A stretch of 64,000 nt of DNA from Anaerosalibacter sp. Marseille-P3206 (GCF_900155565.1 NZ_FUHM01000002.1:930001-994000), one strand, 5' to 3'; positions 38,110 to 48,156 are shown, counted from the first letter of the stretch. Numbers and translations: made by a program. The notes: a model not told the origin generated them from the letters alone.

Positions 38110-39243
38110 CTATTCTAAAACTTCCATTAAGACCACAGCATAATCATCCTCATGATCTCCCCATCTAAATTGCTTTACTTCTCTATTTACAGCTCTTAGT
38201 ATATCATGCCCACTTTTTTTTATCACTCGAATGACACCTTCTAGTCCAAATTGTTCCTTTTTTAGATTTTCCATCTCAGTAATACCATCTGTATATAAAA
38301 GTACTTTATCTCCTTTTTCTAATTGTACTACATCTTCTACATAGTGAATTTCATCAAATATATAAGAAATAGGAAAACCCCTCAATTTCATCAATTTAAT
38401 TTTATCATCATTAAAAAGAACAGGTATGCAATTATGCCCACCATTTGAATATTTAAATTCGTTGGTTTCAATATTCAAAACACCATAAAACATCGTAAAA
38501 TAATTTTCACTTTCTAATCCTAAATCTACAAACCTCTTGTGTAGTTCAGTAAGTGTATCTGCAGGACTCATGAAATCATCCTTTATAGCTCTCATAGTTT
38601 GTCTAACAAACATGGTCATCATAGATGCTGTTATACCATGGCCAGCTACATCACTTATATAAATACCTATATGTTTATCATCGATATAATAAATGTCAAA
38701 CATATCACCACTTAACATATCACAAGGTCTATAGAGATAATCAACTTTAAGATTTTTATATACTCCTTTTTGAGGCAGTATTTTTTCTTGGAGAGTTCTA
38801 GCAAACATCAAATCTGTACTCATTTTTTTGTTTTTGTCTTTTAACTCTCTTTCTAACTTCTTTTCTCTAGTTATATCCCTAAACACTTCAACAGCAGCAT
38901 AGATATTCCCATCGGAGTCAAATATAGGAGAACTCTTCACTGAAAAGTACTTGTCCCCAACTCTTTCTTCCTTTTGAACAATCTCAGCTGTTTCAATACT
39001 TCTTTGAGTGATACAGTAGGAACAAGGAGCAAACTTTCCTAATGGTTCATAACATTTCTTGCCTTTAAGATCATCTCCTAAGCTCTCTCTCATGGTTTTA
39101 TTAGTATAGATAACTGTGCCTTTCTTGTCCACAACTCTAACCCAGTCAGCCATTCCCTCTAATACATGGTAGTTGAGAATACTCTTATCTTTGTACTCTT
39201 TAATTTTTTCTTCTATAAATCTAATTTTTTCTTTTTCCAACAT
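38110..39243 (-). CDS. PAS-domain SpoIIE/RsbU-type serine phosphatase
   Basis: Cytoplasmic signalling phosphatase of 377 residues (ATG 39243 behind GGGTGA). An N-terminal PAS domain (about 25-130) is followed by a helical linker (about 130-150) and a PP2C-like phosphatase domain. That domain carries SGDMFDIYYIDD, YISDVAGHG, LLYTDGITE and HEDDYAVV metal and catalytic motifs. Three cysteines, Cys64, Cys74 and Cys77, cluster in the PAS domain and could bind a metal or cluster. Such proteins usually act on an anti-sigma-factor antagonist; none is adjacent, so the target is unknown. Confidence 0.88.
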   Translation of the reverse strand: MLEKEKIRFIEEKIKEYKDKSILNYHVLEGMADWVRVVDKKGTVIYTNKTMRESLGDDLKGKKCYEPLGKFAPCSYCITQRSIETAEIVQKEERVGDKYFSVKSSPIFDSDGNIYAAVEVFRDITREKKLERELKDKNKKMSTDLMFARTLQEKILPQKGVYKNLKVDYLYRPCDMLSGDMFDIYYIDDKHIGIYISDVAGHGITASMMTMFVRQTMRAIKDDFMSPADTLTELHKRFVDLGLESENYFTMFYGVLNIETNEFKYSNGGHNCIPVLFNDDKIKLMKLRGFPISYIFDEIHYVEDVVQLEKGDKVLLYTDGITEMENLKKEQFGLEGVIRVIKKSGHDILRAVNREVKQFRWGDHEDDYAVVLMEVLE

Positions 39244-39332
39244 TGGCATCACCCAATTTTATTATAATTTACACCTATTTTCATCATATCACAGTAAGCG
39301 TATGAAAATAAAGAGCAATTTATATATTTTGC

Positions 39333-39367
39333 AAAAAAGCACTCATTCCTACATGTAGAATGAATGC
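39333..39367 (-). terminator. terminator of the membrane-anchored protein gene
   Basis: Ten-base arms GCACTCATTC/GAATGAATGC with one G-U pair and a nine-base loop, followed on the minus strand by six T. Confidence 0.85.
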
Positions 39368-39378
39368 TTCCTCTGTTA

Positions 39379-40197
39379 CTACTTAATAGTGGAATTATAG
39401 ATCACATTTAAAAATTCCGGATTAAAAATATCTTTCTTCACAAAAGATCCTTTTTCATAATCAAAAGTATAATCCGATAATTTTAAAACTGCTGAACCTG
39501 TTTGCAAAGTCATAATATGATATTCATCTTTAGAGGTAAATACCCAAAACTCTAACATACCTAGTTGAACATAATCATCAAAGAGAACATACTCATTGTC
39601 TTCATCATTTATTAATAAAAACCACTTCTGTCCATCATCCCACATCATTTCTCCATTTTCATCTCTTTGAGCTGTTGTAAACATGCTAATCGTCTCTATT
39701 TTCCCATCTCCATTAAAATCTATATTTTCTCTATCTAATAATGTCAACTGAGAAATATCTAACTTGTCTGATGAAGGGAAAATAGCAGTAAACTTTTCTC
39801 TAACCTCTTCTTCCGTCTCTTCTTCTTCCTCAGGTTCTTCTTTTACAATACTTTCATATATAGTTTTAAATGTGTCATTTTTTTCTATTTCCTTCAATAC
39901 TAAAGAACTATTGTCCTTCACAGTATATGTCATAAAATAATAATCATCTTTTTCAATAGCCTTCCACTGTGACTCATTCTCAACTTTCATTACCAATTTT
40001 TCGATTTCATTTTCATTTTCTCCAAAAGTTTCAACGGTGATGAAATGACTACTACCTGTTTTGTTTTTCTCTATAACTAATCCAGATATTATCTTGAGCT
40101 GATTTCTATTTTCACCTACATTTTTAAGAACATAAAAAGCTCCTAAAATAACTAAAATAATAACAATAATTGTAACATTTCTAGATTTCTTGCTCAT
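39379..40197 (-). CDS. membrane-anchored extracellular protein, function unknown
   Basis: ATG at 40197 gives 272 residues; an 18-codon upstream extension lacks a ribosome site. A single N-terminal helix (about 8-26, no lipobox) anchors it. A first beta-rich region (about 30-120) is followed by a strongly acidic run (EEPEEEEETEEEV) and a C-terminal domain. That domain contains DFNGDGKIE, an EF-hand-like calcium loop, then an MWDDGQKWFLLI stretch and a VLFDDYVQLG stretch. I have seen similar C-terminal domains in uncharacterised Firmicute lipoproteins. It is monocistronic. Confidence 0.75.
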   Translation of the reverse strand: MSKKSRNVTIIVIILVILGAFYVLKNVGENRNQLKIISGLVIEKNKTGSSHFITVETFGENENEIEKLVMKVENESQWKAIEKDDYYFMTYTVKDNSSLVLKEIEKNDTFKTIYESIVKEEPEEEEETEEEVREKFTAIFPSSDKLDISQLTLLDRENIDFNGDGKIETISMFTTAQRDENGEMMWDDGQKWFLLINDEDNEYVLFDDYVQLGMLEFWVFTSKDEYHIMTLQTGSAVLKLSDYTFDYEKGSFVKKDIFNPEFLNVIYNSTIK

Positions 40198-40278
40198 TTT
40201 CTCACCATCCTTTTTCATAATACTATCATTTAATGTATTCAATGGCAACATATTTATATAAATATATTACTTACTTTT

Positions 40279-40309
40279 ATAACTGACATGTGAACACTAT
40301 GTCAGTTAT
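40279..40309. repeat. perfect 11-bp inverted repeat
   Basis: ATAACTGACAT and ATGTCAGTTAT separated by nine bases, in the divergent gap between the membrane-anchored protein and the chemotaxis transducer. It could be an operator for either gene; no T run is present. Confidence 0.6.
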
Positions 40310-40469
40310 TCATACATTATGTGATTTTTTAGATTTTTTAATCTGATTTAATTAATTTGCTATTCCAATTATTTCATTTTTAGTATACAATATTGTTACG
40401 ATAGTTATATTTGTAGAATATTGATTTTTGTTATTATTTAAAAATAATAATATATAAAGGGGGATTTAC

Positions 40470-41753
40470 ATGGAGAAAAAAAATAAAAAGGCTCTTAATT
40501 TTAAATCAAAACTTATTTTAATGAACATAGGAGTTTTAATATTAAGTACAATTGTTTCTAGCTTATTATATGACCTCATTGGAAAGTTTGTTGACATAAA
40601 TCCTAAATTTGCTATGTTCTTTTCAACTTTAATCAATATAGGAGTTATTGTACTTTTAATCTACTTATTAATTTCAAAGATTTTAATGAGGGATATTGAT
40701 AAAATAATAAAAGATGTTGAGAAAATTGCAAAAGGTGACTTCTCACAATTAAAAATTAAAAATGAAAATGGTGAATTAGGTAAAATAAATACATCTTTAA
40801 ACAAAATTACTTCTAATTTTAAAAGTGTTCTCGATGAAATGAAATCTGACTCAGAACTATTAGCTGAAAGTGCTAGTTCTCTATCTGATGTAATAGAAGA
40901 AACTACAGAATCTGTAGAAAATATAGCTTCTAATATAAACGACATCGCTAAAGGTTCTGAAAACACTTCTTCAAATATAACTGAATTAAGTGAAGCCATA
41001 TCAAATCTAACAGAGCTTTCACAAAAAACTGAAGAAAATACTCAATATGCCACAGATCTTTCAAAAGAAATGGCAACTTCAGCACAAAATGGAAGTAGGG
41101 ATATGGATAAGATAATTGATAAAGTGACTTTAATTGATAAATCAACTAAAAACACAGCTGAAATCATAGATAATTTAAATAATAAGATAAAAGATATAAA
41201 TAATATCGTAGTAATAATAAATGAAATATCAGAGCAAACCAATCTGTTAGCCTTAAACGCTGCAATAGAAGCTGCTAGGGCAGGAGATGCTGGTAGAGGA
41301 TTTGCTGTAGTTGCTGAAGAGATAAGAAAATTAGCTGATGAAACCCATACTAATTCTGAAGAAATATCTAAAATAACTAATTCAGTAATAGGAAGTAGTA
41401 ACGAAGCTGTAAACAGCATCGAAAAAGTTAGCAATGTTGTAGATGAAAGTGTTGGAGTAGCTAAAACAACTAAAACTTCCTTTGAAGAGCTATTAAAGAA
41501 AATATTTGAAACAGACTCACTTATAGATGATATTGCAAATGCTTCTAAAGAAATAAGGGACAATAGTCAATATGTATTGGATAGAGCTTCAGAAGTTTCA
41601 GCTATTTCACAAGAAACCACAGCAGCATCTGAAAGTAGTGCTGCTGCAGTAGAAAGAAATCTTGCTTCTATGGAAGAAATCACTTCTTCTATTGAAAGTT
41701 TGTCTAAAATTGCAGAGGATCTAAATACTATGGTGGAGAACTTTAAGTTTTAA
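40470..41753 (+). CDS. methyl-accepting chemotaxis-type transducer without an external sensor domain
   Basis: Signal transducer of 427 residues. Two membrane helices (about 15-37 and 48-72) are joined by only about ten residues, so there is no extracellular ligand domain. A HAMP region (about 73-125) precedes the coiled-coil signalling domain. The CheA/CheW-binding hairpin tip is at about 250-280 ([32 protein letters not shown]). It probably senses membrane or cytoplasmic cues or works with another protein. ATG follows AAGGGGG. No che or flagellar genes are nearby. Confidence 0.92.
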   Translation: MEKKNKKALNFKSKLILMNIGVLILSTIVSSLLYDLIGKFVDINPKFAMFFSTLINIGVIVLLIYLLISKILMRDIDKIIKDVEKIAKGDFSQLKIKNENGELGKINTSLNKITSNFKSVLDEMKSDSELLAESASSLSDVIEETTESVENIASNINDIAKGSENTSSNITELSEAISNLTELSQKTEENTQYATDLSKEMATSAQNGSRDMDKIIDKVTLIDKSTKNTAEIIDNLNNKIKDINNIVVIINEISEQTNLLALNAAIEAARAGDAGRGFAVVAEEIRKLADETHTNSEEISKITNSVIGSSNEAVNSIEKVSNVVDESVGVAKTTKTSFEELLKKIFETDSLIDDIANASKEIRDNSQYVLDRASEVSAISQETTAASESSAAAVERNLASMEEITSSIESLSKIAEDLNTMVENFKF

Positions 41754-41768
41754 TCTCCACCTTTTTTT
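41732..41768 (+). terminator. chemotaxis transducer terminator
   Basis: GGTGGAG/CTCCACC stem spanning the stop codon, followed by seven T. Confidence 0.75.
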
Positions 41769-41781
41769 CTATCTTCTAACA

Positions 41782-42921
41782 CTAATCTTCTCTTGGAGGT
41801 CTAGGTCCATAGTATTGATAATAATCTACCTTAATTCTTCCATTAAAAAGCTTTCTTTTTTTGTCAGCTTTTTTCCCATATAGATACTCAAAACTCTCAT
41901 TGGAAGTAATAATATAAATAGACCAAGTATCTAATTGTCTAAATTTCTTTCCCATATCTACATATAATTTTTCGACTTCTTTTACTTCTCCAATCCTTTC
42001 ACCATAAGGTGGATTAGATATTATTACACCATATTCTTCATTGGCTCTAAATTTAAGTACATCTCCTACTCTAAATTCTATACAATCATCTACTCCCGCA
42101 TTAAAAGCATTTTCTTTTGCTATTTCAATTGCTTCACTATCAATATCAGAAGCATAAATCCTAAGTTCCCTATCCTGAATAATTGCTTTTCTAGCATTTA
42201 TTCTTTCTTCTTTCCAATATTCTTTTTTAACCCTAGGCCACTCCTCTGAGGCGAAGGATCTCTGTATTCCAGGTGCAATGTTTTTTCCTATCATTGCTGC
42301 CTCAATTGGAATAGTTCCTGAACCACAAAATGGATCCGCTAATATCCTTTCATGATTCCAAAAACTTAAATTTACAAGGGCTGCTGCAAGAGTCTCCTTT
42401 ATAGGTGCTTCAACACTGATTTCCCTATATCCACGTTTATGTAGACCTTCACCACTGGTATCTATAGTCAAAGTAGCTATATCCTTAAGTAAGGATACTT
42501 GTATTGTAAATTTGGCCCCTGTTTCTTGAAACCATTCTGTATTGTATTTAGTCTTCAATTTTTCAACAACAGCCTTTTTTACTATAGCTTGACAATCAGG
42601 CACACTCATTAGCTGAGAATCTACTGCCTTGCCAGTTACCGTAAACTCTCCATCTAATGTGATCCATTCTTCCCAGGGAAGAGCCTTTGTCTTTTCAAAT
42701 AATTCTTCAAATGTTGTAGCTTTAAATTCTCCCATTTTTAATAATACTCTATCAGCACTTCTAAGCCAAAGATTAGTTCTAGGAATATCTCTTTCTTCTC
42801 CTTTAAAGGTAATCTTTCCATTTTCAACTACTAAATCATTATAATTTAAATTTTGTAATTCTCTTTTTACCACCGCTTCTAAACCAAAAGTGGTTGTGGC
42901 AATTAGTTCTATTTCACTCAT
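41782..42921 (-). CDS. RlmL/YpsC-like 23S rRNA guanine-N2 methyltransferase
   Basis: SAM-dependent RNA methyltransferase of 379 residues. A ferredoxin-like and THUMP region (about 1-155) binds RNA. The Rossmann methylase domain has the SAM motif DPFCGSGT at 196-203 and the catalytic NPPYGER at 303-309. The family includes E. coli RlmL (m2G2445 of 23S rRNA) and B. subtilis YpsC; the precise target is inferred. The gene converges on the chemotaxis gene. Confidence 0.9.
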   Translation of the reverse strand: MSEIELIATTTFGLEAVVKRELQNLNYNDLVVENGKITFKGEERDIPRTNLWLRSADRVLLKMGEFKATTFEELFEKTKALPWEEWITLDGEFTVTGKAVDSQLMSVPDCQAIVKKAVVEKLKTKYNTEWFQETGAKFTIQVSLLKDIATLTIDTSGEGLHKRGYREISVEAPIKETLAAALVNLSFWNHERILADPFCGSGTIPIEAAMIGKNIAPGIQRSFASEEWPRVKKEYWKEERINARKAIIQDRELRIYASDIDSEAIEIAKENAFNAGVDDCIEFRVGDVLKFRANEEYGVIISNPPYGERIGEVKEVEKLYVDMGKKFRQLDTWSIYIITSNESFEYLYGKKADKKRKLFNGRIKVDYYQYYGPRPPRED

Positions 42922-43058
42922 ATAATCTCTCCTTTAATTATCGATTCTATTATATTATATCTAATTTTTTAATAAATTACTTTATAAATGTGTATTATTA
43001 ATTATGGTTGGGTATATACTCTTACAAGTGTGAAAGAACATATAAGGAGGTTTTTAAT

Positions 43059-43436
43059 ATGAAAAGTTTAGGTTCATTGATTCAAAGTGGAGACTGGAAA
43101 GGTGAAAAACACGTACCAACAATTCATCTACCTGAAAAAATAAAAAAAGGTGAAGAAATAGAAATTAAAACAATGATTGGAGAAGAAATTCCTCATCCAA
43201 ATACATTTGAACATCATATTTCTTGGATTAAAGTATTCTACATTCCAGAAGGTGGCAAATTTCCAATAGAAATTGGAAATTATAACTTTACTGCTCATGG
43301 TGAAGGTGAAATATACTGCGAACCCTGTATTGTTACAAAAGTTAAACTTAATAAATCAGGAACAATTCATGCTTTAAGTTACTGTAATATCCATGGTCTT
43401 TGGGAATACAGCACTGATGTAGTAGTAGAGGACTAA
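43059..43436 (+). CDS. superoxide reductase (neelaredoxin, class II)
   Basis: Reduces superoxide to hydrogen peroxide in anaerobes. ATG at 43059 with AAGGAGG upstream gives 125 residues. The His4-Cys iron site is complete: His18 (GEKHVP), His46 (HPN), His52, and the Cys109-Asn-Ile-His112 pair in YCNIHGLW; Glu16 and Lys17 match the catalytic loop. The N-terminal desulforedoxin domain of class I enzymes is absent. An extra CEPC pair (Cys87, Cys90) is not one of the known iron ligands. It has its own terminator. Confidence 0.93.
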   Translation: MKSLGSLIQSGDWKGEKHVPTIHLPEKIKKGEEIEIKTMIGEEIPHPNTFEHHISWIKVFYIPEGGKFPIEIGNYNFTAHGEGEIYCEPCIVTKVKLNKSGTIHALSYCNIHGLWEYSTDVVVED

Positions 43437-43452
43437 TAGTCCTCTATTTTTT
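43426..43452 (+). terminator. superoxide reductase terminator
   Basis: TAGAGGAC/GTCCTCTA stem with a five-base loop and six T; it overlaps the stop codon. Confidence 0.88.
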
Positions 43453-43502
43453 CCCCTTGACAAGTAAATTTCTTTGTATTAACATATATGATAAATTACA
43501 TA

Positions 43503-43730
43503 GTATAAAACTATGAAGGATTTAGTAGCCTACTATGGTTAAAGGACAGAGAATAGACTGTTAGTGAGAAGTCTATAACTTATAGTCAGGTGAATTACAC
43601 TCTGGAGTTTCAATAGGAAACTATTGCGGCCATCACACGTTATGTGATTAGAGACATATTTTGTGAATTAAGGTGGTACCACGGGTTCTTCTCGTCCTTA
43701 GATGGATAAGAAGAGCCCTTTATTATTTTT
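43503..43730 (+). promoter_or_regulatory. tyrosine T-box leader of tyrS
   Basis: Uncharged tRNA-Tyr would switch this leader to read-through. The T-box sequence AAGGTGGTACCACGG (43670-43684) is followed by a terminator stem GGGTTCTTC (43683-43691)/GAAGAGCCC (43710-43718) and a T-rich tract. A specifier-loop candidate holds the tyrosine codon UAC at 43596-43598, and an AGTGAGAAG element near 43563 resembles the stem I S-turn motif. Its position directly before tyrS confirms the specificity. Confidence 0.93.
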
Positions 43731-43745
43731 AAGGAGGTTTTTTAA

Positions 43746-44972
43746 TTGGGTAATGTACTTGAATTGTTAAAAGAAAGAGGATATATAGATCAAGTTACTT
43801 ATGAAGATGAACTTAACGAATTATTGACAACTGAACCTGTTACTTTTTATATTGGCTTTGATGCTACTGCAGATAGTCTACACATTGGTCACTTTGTTCA
43901 AATAATGGTTATGAAACATATGCAACAAGCTGGGCATAGACCTATAGCTTTGCTTGGTGGTGGAACCACTATGATTGGAGACCCTAGCGGAAAAACTGAT
44001 ATGAGAAAAATGCTTACTAGAGAAGATATAGATCACAACGCTAGTAGATTTAAAGAACAATTATCTAATTTTATTGACTTTAGTGATGATAAGGCAATTG
44101 TAGTAAATAACGCTGATTGGCTATTAAATCTTAACTTTGTAGAATTCTTAAGAGAAATAGGTATACATTTTTCTGTAAACAGAATGCTTACAGCTGAATG
44201 TTACAAAAATAGACTAGAAAAAGGTCTTACTTATTTTGAATTTAGTTATATGCTTATGCAATCCTATGATTTCTTAAAACTTTACAGAGACTATGGATGT
44301 AAACTAGAAATCGGTGGAAGTGATCAATGGTCAAATATATTAGGTGGATATGAACTAGTTAGAAGAATTGAAAAAGATAAAGTTTATGCTATAACATTTA
44401 ATTTACTTACAAATGCAGAAGGCAAAAAAATGGGTAAAACTGAATCTGGAACTATTTGGCTTGATGAGGAAAAAACACCACCATATGAACTATATCAATA
44501 CTTTAGAAATATAGATGATAGAGATGTAGAAAAATGTCTTGCAATGCTAACCCTATTACCTATGGATGAAGTTAAAAGACTATCTTCATTAGAAGGAGCT
44601 GAAATAAACAAAGCAAAAGAAGTTTTAGCTTATGAAATAACTAAAATAGTTCATGGAAGTGAAAAAGCAGATAGTGCACAAAAAGCTGCAAGAGCCCTTT
44701 TCGAGGGTGGAAGTGAAGCAGGTTCTATTCCAACAACTGAGATAGCTCGTTCTAAATTTGAAGAAGGAATAGGTCTATTAGATTTACTAACACAAGTAGG
44801 ACTAACTAAATCTAACAGCGAAGGAAGAAGACTAATAAAACAAGGTGGACTATACATCGAAGAAGAAACTGTATCTGATCCTAATACAGTTATAAAGCCA
44901 GATAAATTTGTTGATGATAAGCTAATGATAAGAAAAGGTAAAAAAGTATATCATCAAATTAAATTAGTTTAA
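43746..44972 (+). CDS. tyrS: tyrosyl-tRNA synthetase
   Basis: Class I aminoacyl-tRNA synthetase of 408 residues. It starts at TTG 43746, six or seven bases after AAGGAGG. HIGH is intact at 46-49, and the KMSKS loop reads KMGKT at 228-232. The Tyr-binding YxxxQxxD region appears as QSYDF and GGSDQW. A C-terminal S4 domain (about 345-408) binds tRNA. Expression is predicted to respond to tyrosine starvation through the T-box. Confidence 0.97.
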   Translation: MGNVLELLKERGYIDQVTYEDELNELLTTEPVTFYIGFDATADSLHIGHFVQIMVMKHMQQAGHRPIALLGGGTTMIGDPSGKTDMRKMLTREDIDHNASRFKEQLSNFIDFSDDKAIVVNNADWLLNLNFVEFLREIGIHFSVNRMLTAECYKNRLEKGLTYFEFSYMLMQSYDFLKLYRDYGCKLEIGGSDQWSNILGGYELVRRIEKDKVYAITFNLLTNAEGKKMGKTESGTIWLDEEKTPPYELYQYFRNIDDRDVEKCLAMLTLLPMDEVKRLSSLEGAEINKAKEVLAYEITKIVHGSEKADSAQKAARALFEGGSEAGSIPTTEIARSKFEEGIGLLDLLTQVGLTKSNSEGRRLIKQGGLYIEEETVSDPNTVIKPDKFVDDKLMIRKGKKVYHQIKLV

Positions 44973-44988
44973 AATATATTAAATCATT

Positions 44989-45024
44989 AAAGAAGCTAAG
45001 CAAAATTACTAGCTTCTTTTTTTC
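44989..45024 (+). terminator. tyrS terminator
   Basis: AAAGAAGCTA/TAGCTTCTTT stem with an 11-base loop, followed by T-rich sequence. Confidence 0.85.
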
Positions 45025-45164
45025 TTCCTATATATGCATATGATGCCACATATTAAGGGTTTATCTCAATTGTCATTAATGTTATACTTTTAAAAAATCA
45101 AAGAAAGGGGGACGGATCAGTAACATTAAAGTATTACACTCAAAATCTAAGGAGGTAAGAAATA

Positions 45165-45905
45165 GTGAAAAAAAATATAAGAAAGAATATTACATCAATA
45201 ATAATAGCATTAATGATTTTCTCCACAATGAGTTTTGCATATGGTGAAAGTTATACAATTGTAAGGTATTATTATCCTTACAGCACGAGAACTACCACTA
45301 ATAATTACTATAATAACTATAGCCAAAATAATATTAGTAAATATTTATTTACTTATAATACTAACACTAACTACTATAGATATAGTACACCAACAACTAC
45401 AACAACTACTAACACATCAACAAACAATAATACAAATACTTACACTCCTCCAACTACTAATAATACAAGTAGCAAAGATACTACCACTGTAACTACTACT
45501 CCTAGCCAAAATACACAATTCACTGCAAATGCTATGGAATTAGAAGTTATAAGATTAGTAAATGAAGAGAGGAAAAAAGAAGGACTAGCTCCTTTTACAC
45601 ATAGCCCAGAACTTTCAAAAGTAGCAAGAGCTAAATCACAAGATATGGCTGACAAAAATTACTTTAGCCATACATCACCTACTTATGGTGATCCATTTGC
45701 TATGATGAAGAGTTTTGGAATAAAATATAGAACTGCAGGAGAAAATATCGCTAAAGGTTATTATAGTGCAGAATCAGTGGTTAAAGGTTGGATGAACTCA
45801 TCAGGCCATAGAGCAAATATATTAAACCCTAGTTTTAATAAAATAGGCGTTGGATATGTAAATGCAAATGGTACAACATATTGGACTCAACAGTTTACTG
45901 ATTAA
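45165..45905 (+). CDS. secreted CAP-domain (SCP/YkwD-like) protein
   Basis: Protein of 246 residues with a GTG start behind AAGGAGG. A signal peptide (about 1-26, ending SFAYG) precedes a low-complexity Tyr/Asn/Thr-rich region (about 28-120) that looks like a flexible or wall-associated linker. The C-terminal CAP domain (about 123-246) has NEERKKEGLAPF, SQDMADKNYFSH, the GENIAKGY motif and SGHRANIL. Bacterial CAP proteins such as YkwD are of uncertain function, often linked to envelope or spores. It is monocistronic. Confidence 0.88.
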   Translation: MKKNIRKNITSIIIALMIFSTMSFAYGESYTIVRYYYPYSTRTTTNNYYNNYSQNNISKYLFTYNTNTNYYRYSTPTTTTTTNTSTNNNTNTYTPPTTNNTSSKDTTTVTTTPSQNTQFTANAMELEVIRLVNEERKKEGLAPFTHSPELSKVARAKSQDMADKNYFSHTSPTYGDPFAMMKSFGIKYRTAGENIAKGYYSAESVVKGWMNSSGHRANILNPSFNKIGVGYVNANGTTYWTQQFTD

Positions 45906-45931
45906 GTATTTACTTTTTCAATAAAATAAAG

Positions 45932-45962
45932 CATCCTAGACTTTTGTCTAGGATGTTTTTTA
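45932..45962. terminator. terminator between convergent genes
   Basis: CATCCTAGAC/GTCTAGGATG with a TTTT loop and a strong T run on the plus strand; it can also serve the minus-strand gene. Confidence 0.85.
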
Positions 45963-45966
45963 TCTA

Positions 45967-48156
45967 TTATTTATTCTTTTTGAAAAGGCCTTTTAACCAA
46001 GCAATAAATCCATTTTTTTCTTTAGACTCAGTTTCAACTTCTAGAGATTCTTTTTCTTCTTTACCTTTTACCTCTTCAGTCTTCATTACAAATTTAACAC
46101 TGCCATCCATATTGTCACTTATTCCTGTAAAACTACTATAATCCTTTGAAAGATCTACTAACTTATCTTTTGTTTCCATAACGGAATCAATGTCTAAATC
46201 ACTTTCATTGACTTTATTTTTCATTTCCATTATTCCTTCATTGTGGAATTTTTTCATATTTTCATCAAATTCACTTGTTCCATCTGCTAATTTCTTTGAC
46301 CCCTCTTTAAGTTCTACAGAACCTTGTGATAATTGTTCAGTACCTTGTGATAGTTCTAAACTACCATTGTATAATTCACCAGCACCAGCATTTAATTGTC
46401 CTAGTCCATTTGTTAGCTTTTCTGAACCCTCTGAAAGTGCTTTTGAACCTTCTACAAATTGAGCTGTACCTTCATTTGCTTTACTTGAACCTTCTTTTAA
46501 CTCAGCTGCACCTGCTGAAAGTCCTTGACTACCTTCTACCAATTTGTTTGAAGCTTCTGCAATACTACTTGTTCCTTCTGATAATTGTCCTATTCCACCT
46601 GCTACATCTTTTTGCCCTTGATTGATTTTGCCTAAATTTAAGCTCAATTGATTTGAAGCTTCTTCTGCTTCTTTTAGTCCTTCTTCTACTTGAGTCAATC
46701 CTACAATCAATTGATTACTTGATTCAACCAATCCTTCCAATGCTGCTCTTTGTTTTGCCAATCCTTCAGCCATTTTTTCAGCTATTCCAGATGCTCCTGG
46801 CACTTTCCCAAGTCCCTTTACAGCTCCATCTAGTCCATCTAATCCTTTAAGTAATAGTTCAACTACTTTAAGTTCTTTTTCTTTTCCCTTTTTTATTTCT
46901 TCAATAGCTTTAGTACTTTTACTTATTCCCTGTGTTAATTTTTCTTGTCCTACTACTATTTGTTCAGTACTTGATACAATATTGTTCATGCCTTCACTCA
47001 TTTGTCCAGTCTTTTCTGGAATTGTTGATATGCCCTCTGATACTTGTACTGCACCTTTTGAAAACTCTTCAGCACTAGAACTAAACTTTTCAATTCCTTC
47101 TCCCAAACTTCCATATCCTTCTCCTAATTGAAGTGCACTTTGGGATAATTTATTTACTCCATTGTTTATTTCTTTACTTCCCTCATAAGAAGCACTTACT
47201 CCATCTTTCAAGCTTTTAGCTCCTTCACTTAGTGAATGTGCTCCCGTATTAACTTTATTTATACCTGTTGCAAATTGTTCTATTCCATCACTTAAACTCA
47301 ATTGTCCTTCTAATAGTTTGCCTGTAGCTTCACTTAGCTTTTCACTAGCTTCAACAATCTTGTCTATTCCATCTAATAATTCATCAAAATCTCCTGCACT
47401 TTCAAAATCATCAACTTCTGGAAGGGAAGATGTTGCTGTAACTACTATAGAACTCATTTCAAAATCTTCTACATCGGCAGTAACAGATAAATATTCTGGA
47501 ATATCAATAATATTTTTACTTAAATCCAAACTTTCCTTAAGTCCAGGTAATGATATATAAGTTACTACCTGATTATTTCCATCAGAAACTACTTTGCCAC
47601 TATTTGTCTTAACATTTTTAAACTTATCTATAGGTAAATTCATAACCACAATACTGCTAAAAGGTGTATATACATTTTTCTCTTTGCCATTTTCTAATTT
47701 TATAGTATGGCTTTCTTTATTTTTAACTGAAACATCTATTTTAATTTCCCCAGATTCCCCTATTATACTTTTAGGTTCTACTTTTTTTCCATCTAAATAG
47801 TAACTAATATTTACTTCTAGTGGTAACTCTTTATCAGTAGTACCTTGATAGAAAATATCACTATTGTCTGTTTCCCAAACTATAGAATCTCCATTCTTCT
47901 CAGGTACTTCATCACCTTTTACATTCACCACATCCTTTAGAAAAGTCTTGTCTGTAACTTTTCCTAAAGATTTATCAGAATGCAGCCTAATACTAGATGT
48001 CTTCTCTATTGGATTGCCTTCTGAATCTAAATTTACATAAACAGTCTCATCTTTAATCACTTTTCCTTCTGCATATGCAAAAGAAAAACTTGACATAAGC
48101 ATAACTAAAACTATTGCTAAACTTGTGGTTCTTAAAATTTTACTATTTGTTTTCAT
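45967..48156 (-). CDS. secreted YhgE-like heptad-repeat protein, partner of the MMPL exporter
   Basis: Protein of 729 residues with a signal peptide (about 1-29, ending SFAYA). A beta-rich domain covers about 30-255. A long region (about 265-660) follows of repeated seven-residue units with Leu and Gly at fixed places (LSEG, LTNG, LSQG, LKEG), predicted to form an extended coiled coil. Unlike classical YhgE/Pip proteins I see no membrane helices at the C-terminus, which is charged and ends LFKKNK. It overlaps the exporter gene by 14 bases, implying translational coupling and a joint function at the envelope. Confidence 0.8.
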   Translation of the reverse strand: MKTNSKILRTTSLAIVLVMLMSSFSFAYAEGKVIKDETVYVNLDSEGNPIEKTSSIRLHSDKSLGKVTDKTFLKDVVNVKGDEVPEKNGDSIVWETDNSDIFYQGTTDKELPLEVNISYYLDGKKVEPKSIIGESGEIKIDVSVKNKESHTIKLENGKEKNVYTPFSSIVVMNLPIDKFKNVKTNSGKVVSDGNNQVVTYISLPGLKESLDLSKNIIDIPEYLSVTADVEDFEMSSIVVTATSSLPEVDDFESAGDFDELLDGIDKIVEASEKLSEATGKLLEGQLSLSDGIEQFATGINKVNTGAHSLSEGAKSLKDGVSASYEGSKEINNGVNKLSQSALQLGEGYGSLGEGIEKFSSSAEEFSKGAVQVSEGISTIPEKTGQMSEGMNNIVSSTEQIVVGQEKLTQGISKSTKAIEEIKKGKEKELKVVELLLKGLDGLDGAVKGLGKVPGASGIAEKMAEGLAKQRAALEGLVESSNQLIVGLTQVEEGLKEAEEASNQLSLNLGKINQGQKDVAGGIGQLSEGTSSIAEASNKLVEGSQGLSAGAAELKEGSSKANEGTAQFVEGSKALSEGSEKLTNGLGQLNAGAGELYNGSLELSQGTEQLSQGSVELKEGSKKLADGTSEFDENMKKFHNEGIMEMKNKVNESDLDIDSVMETKDKLVDLSKDYSSFTGISDNMDGSVKFVMKTEEVKGKEEKESLEVETESKEKNGFIAWLKGLFKKNK

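Noticed and set aside
45967-48156. Reading the heptad-repeat gene as a DNA satellite or CRISPR-like array
   Set aside because: The repeats are protein-level heptads with varying codons, and there are no regular identical units or spacers.
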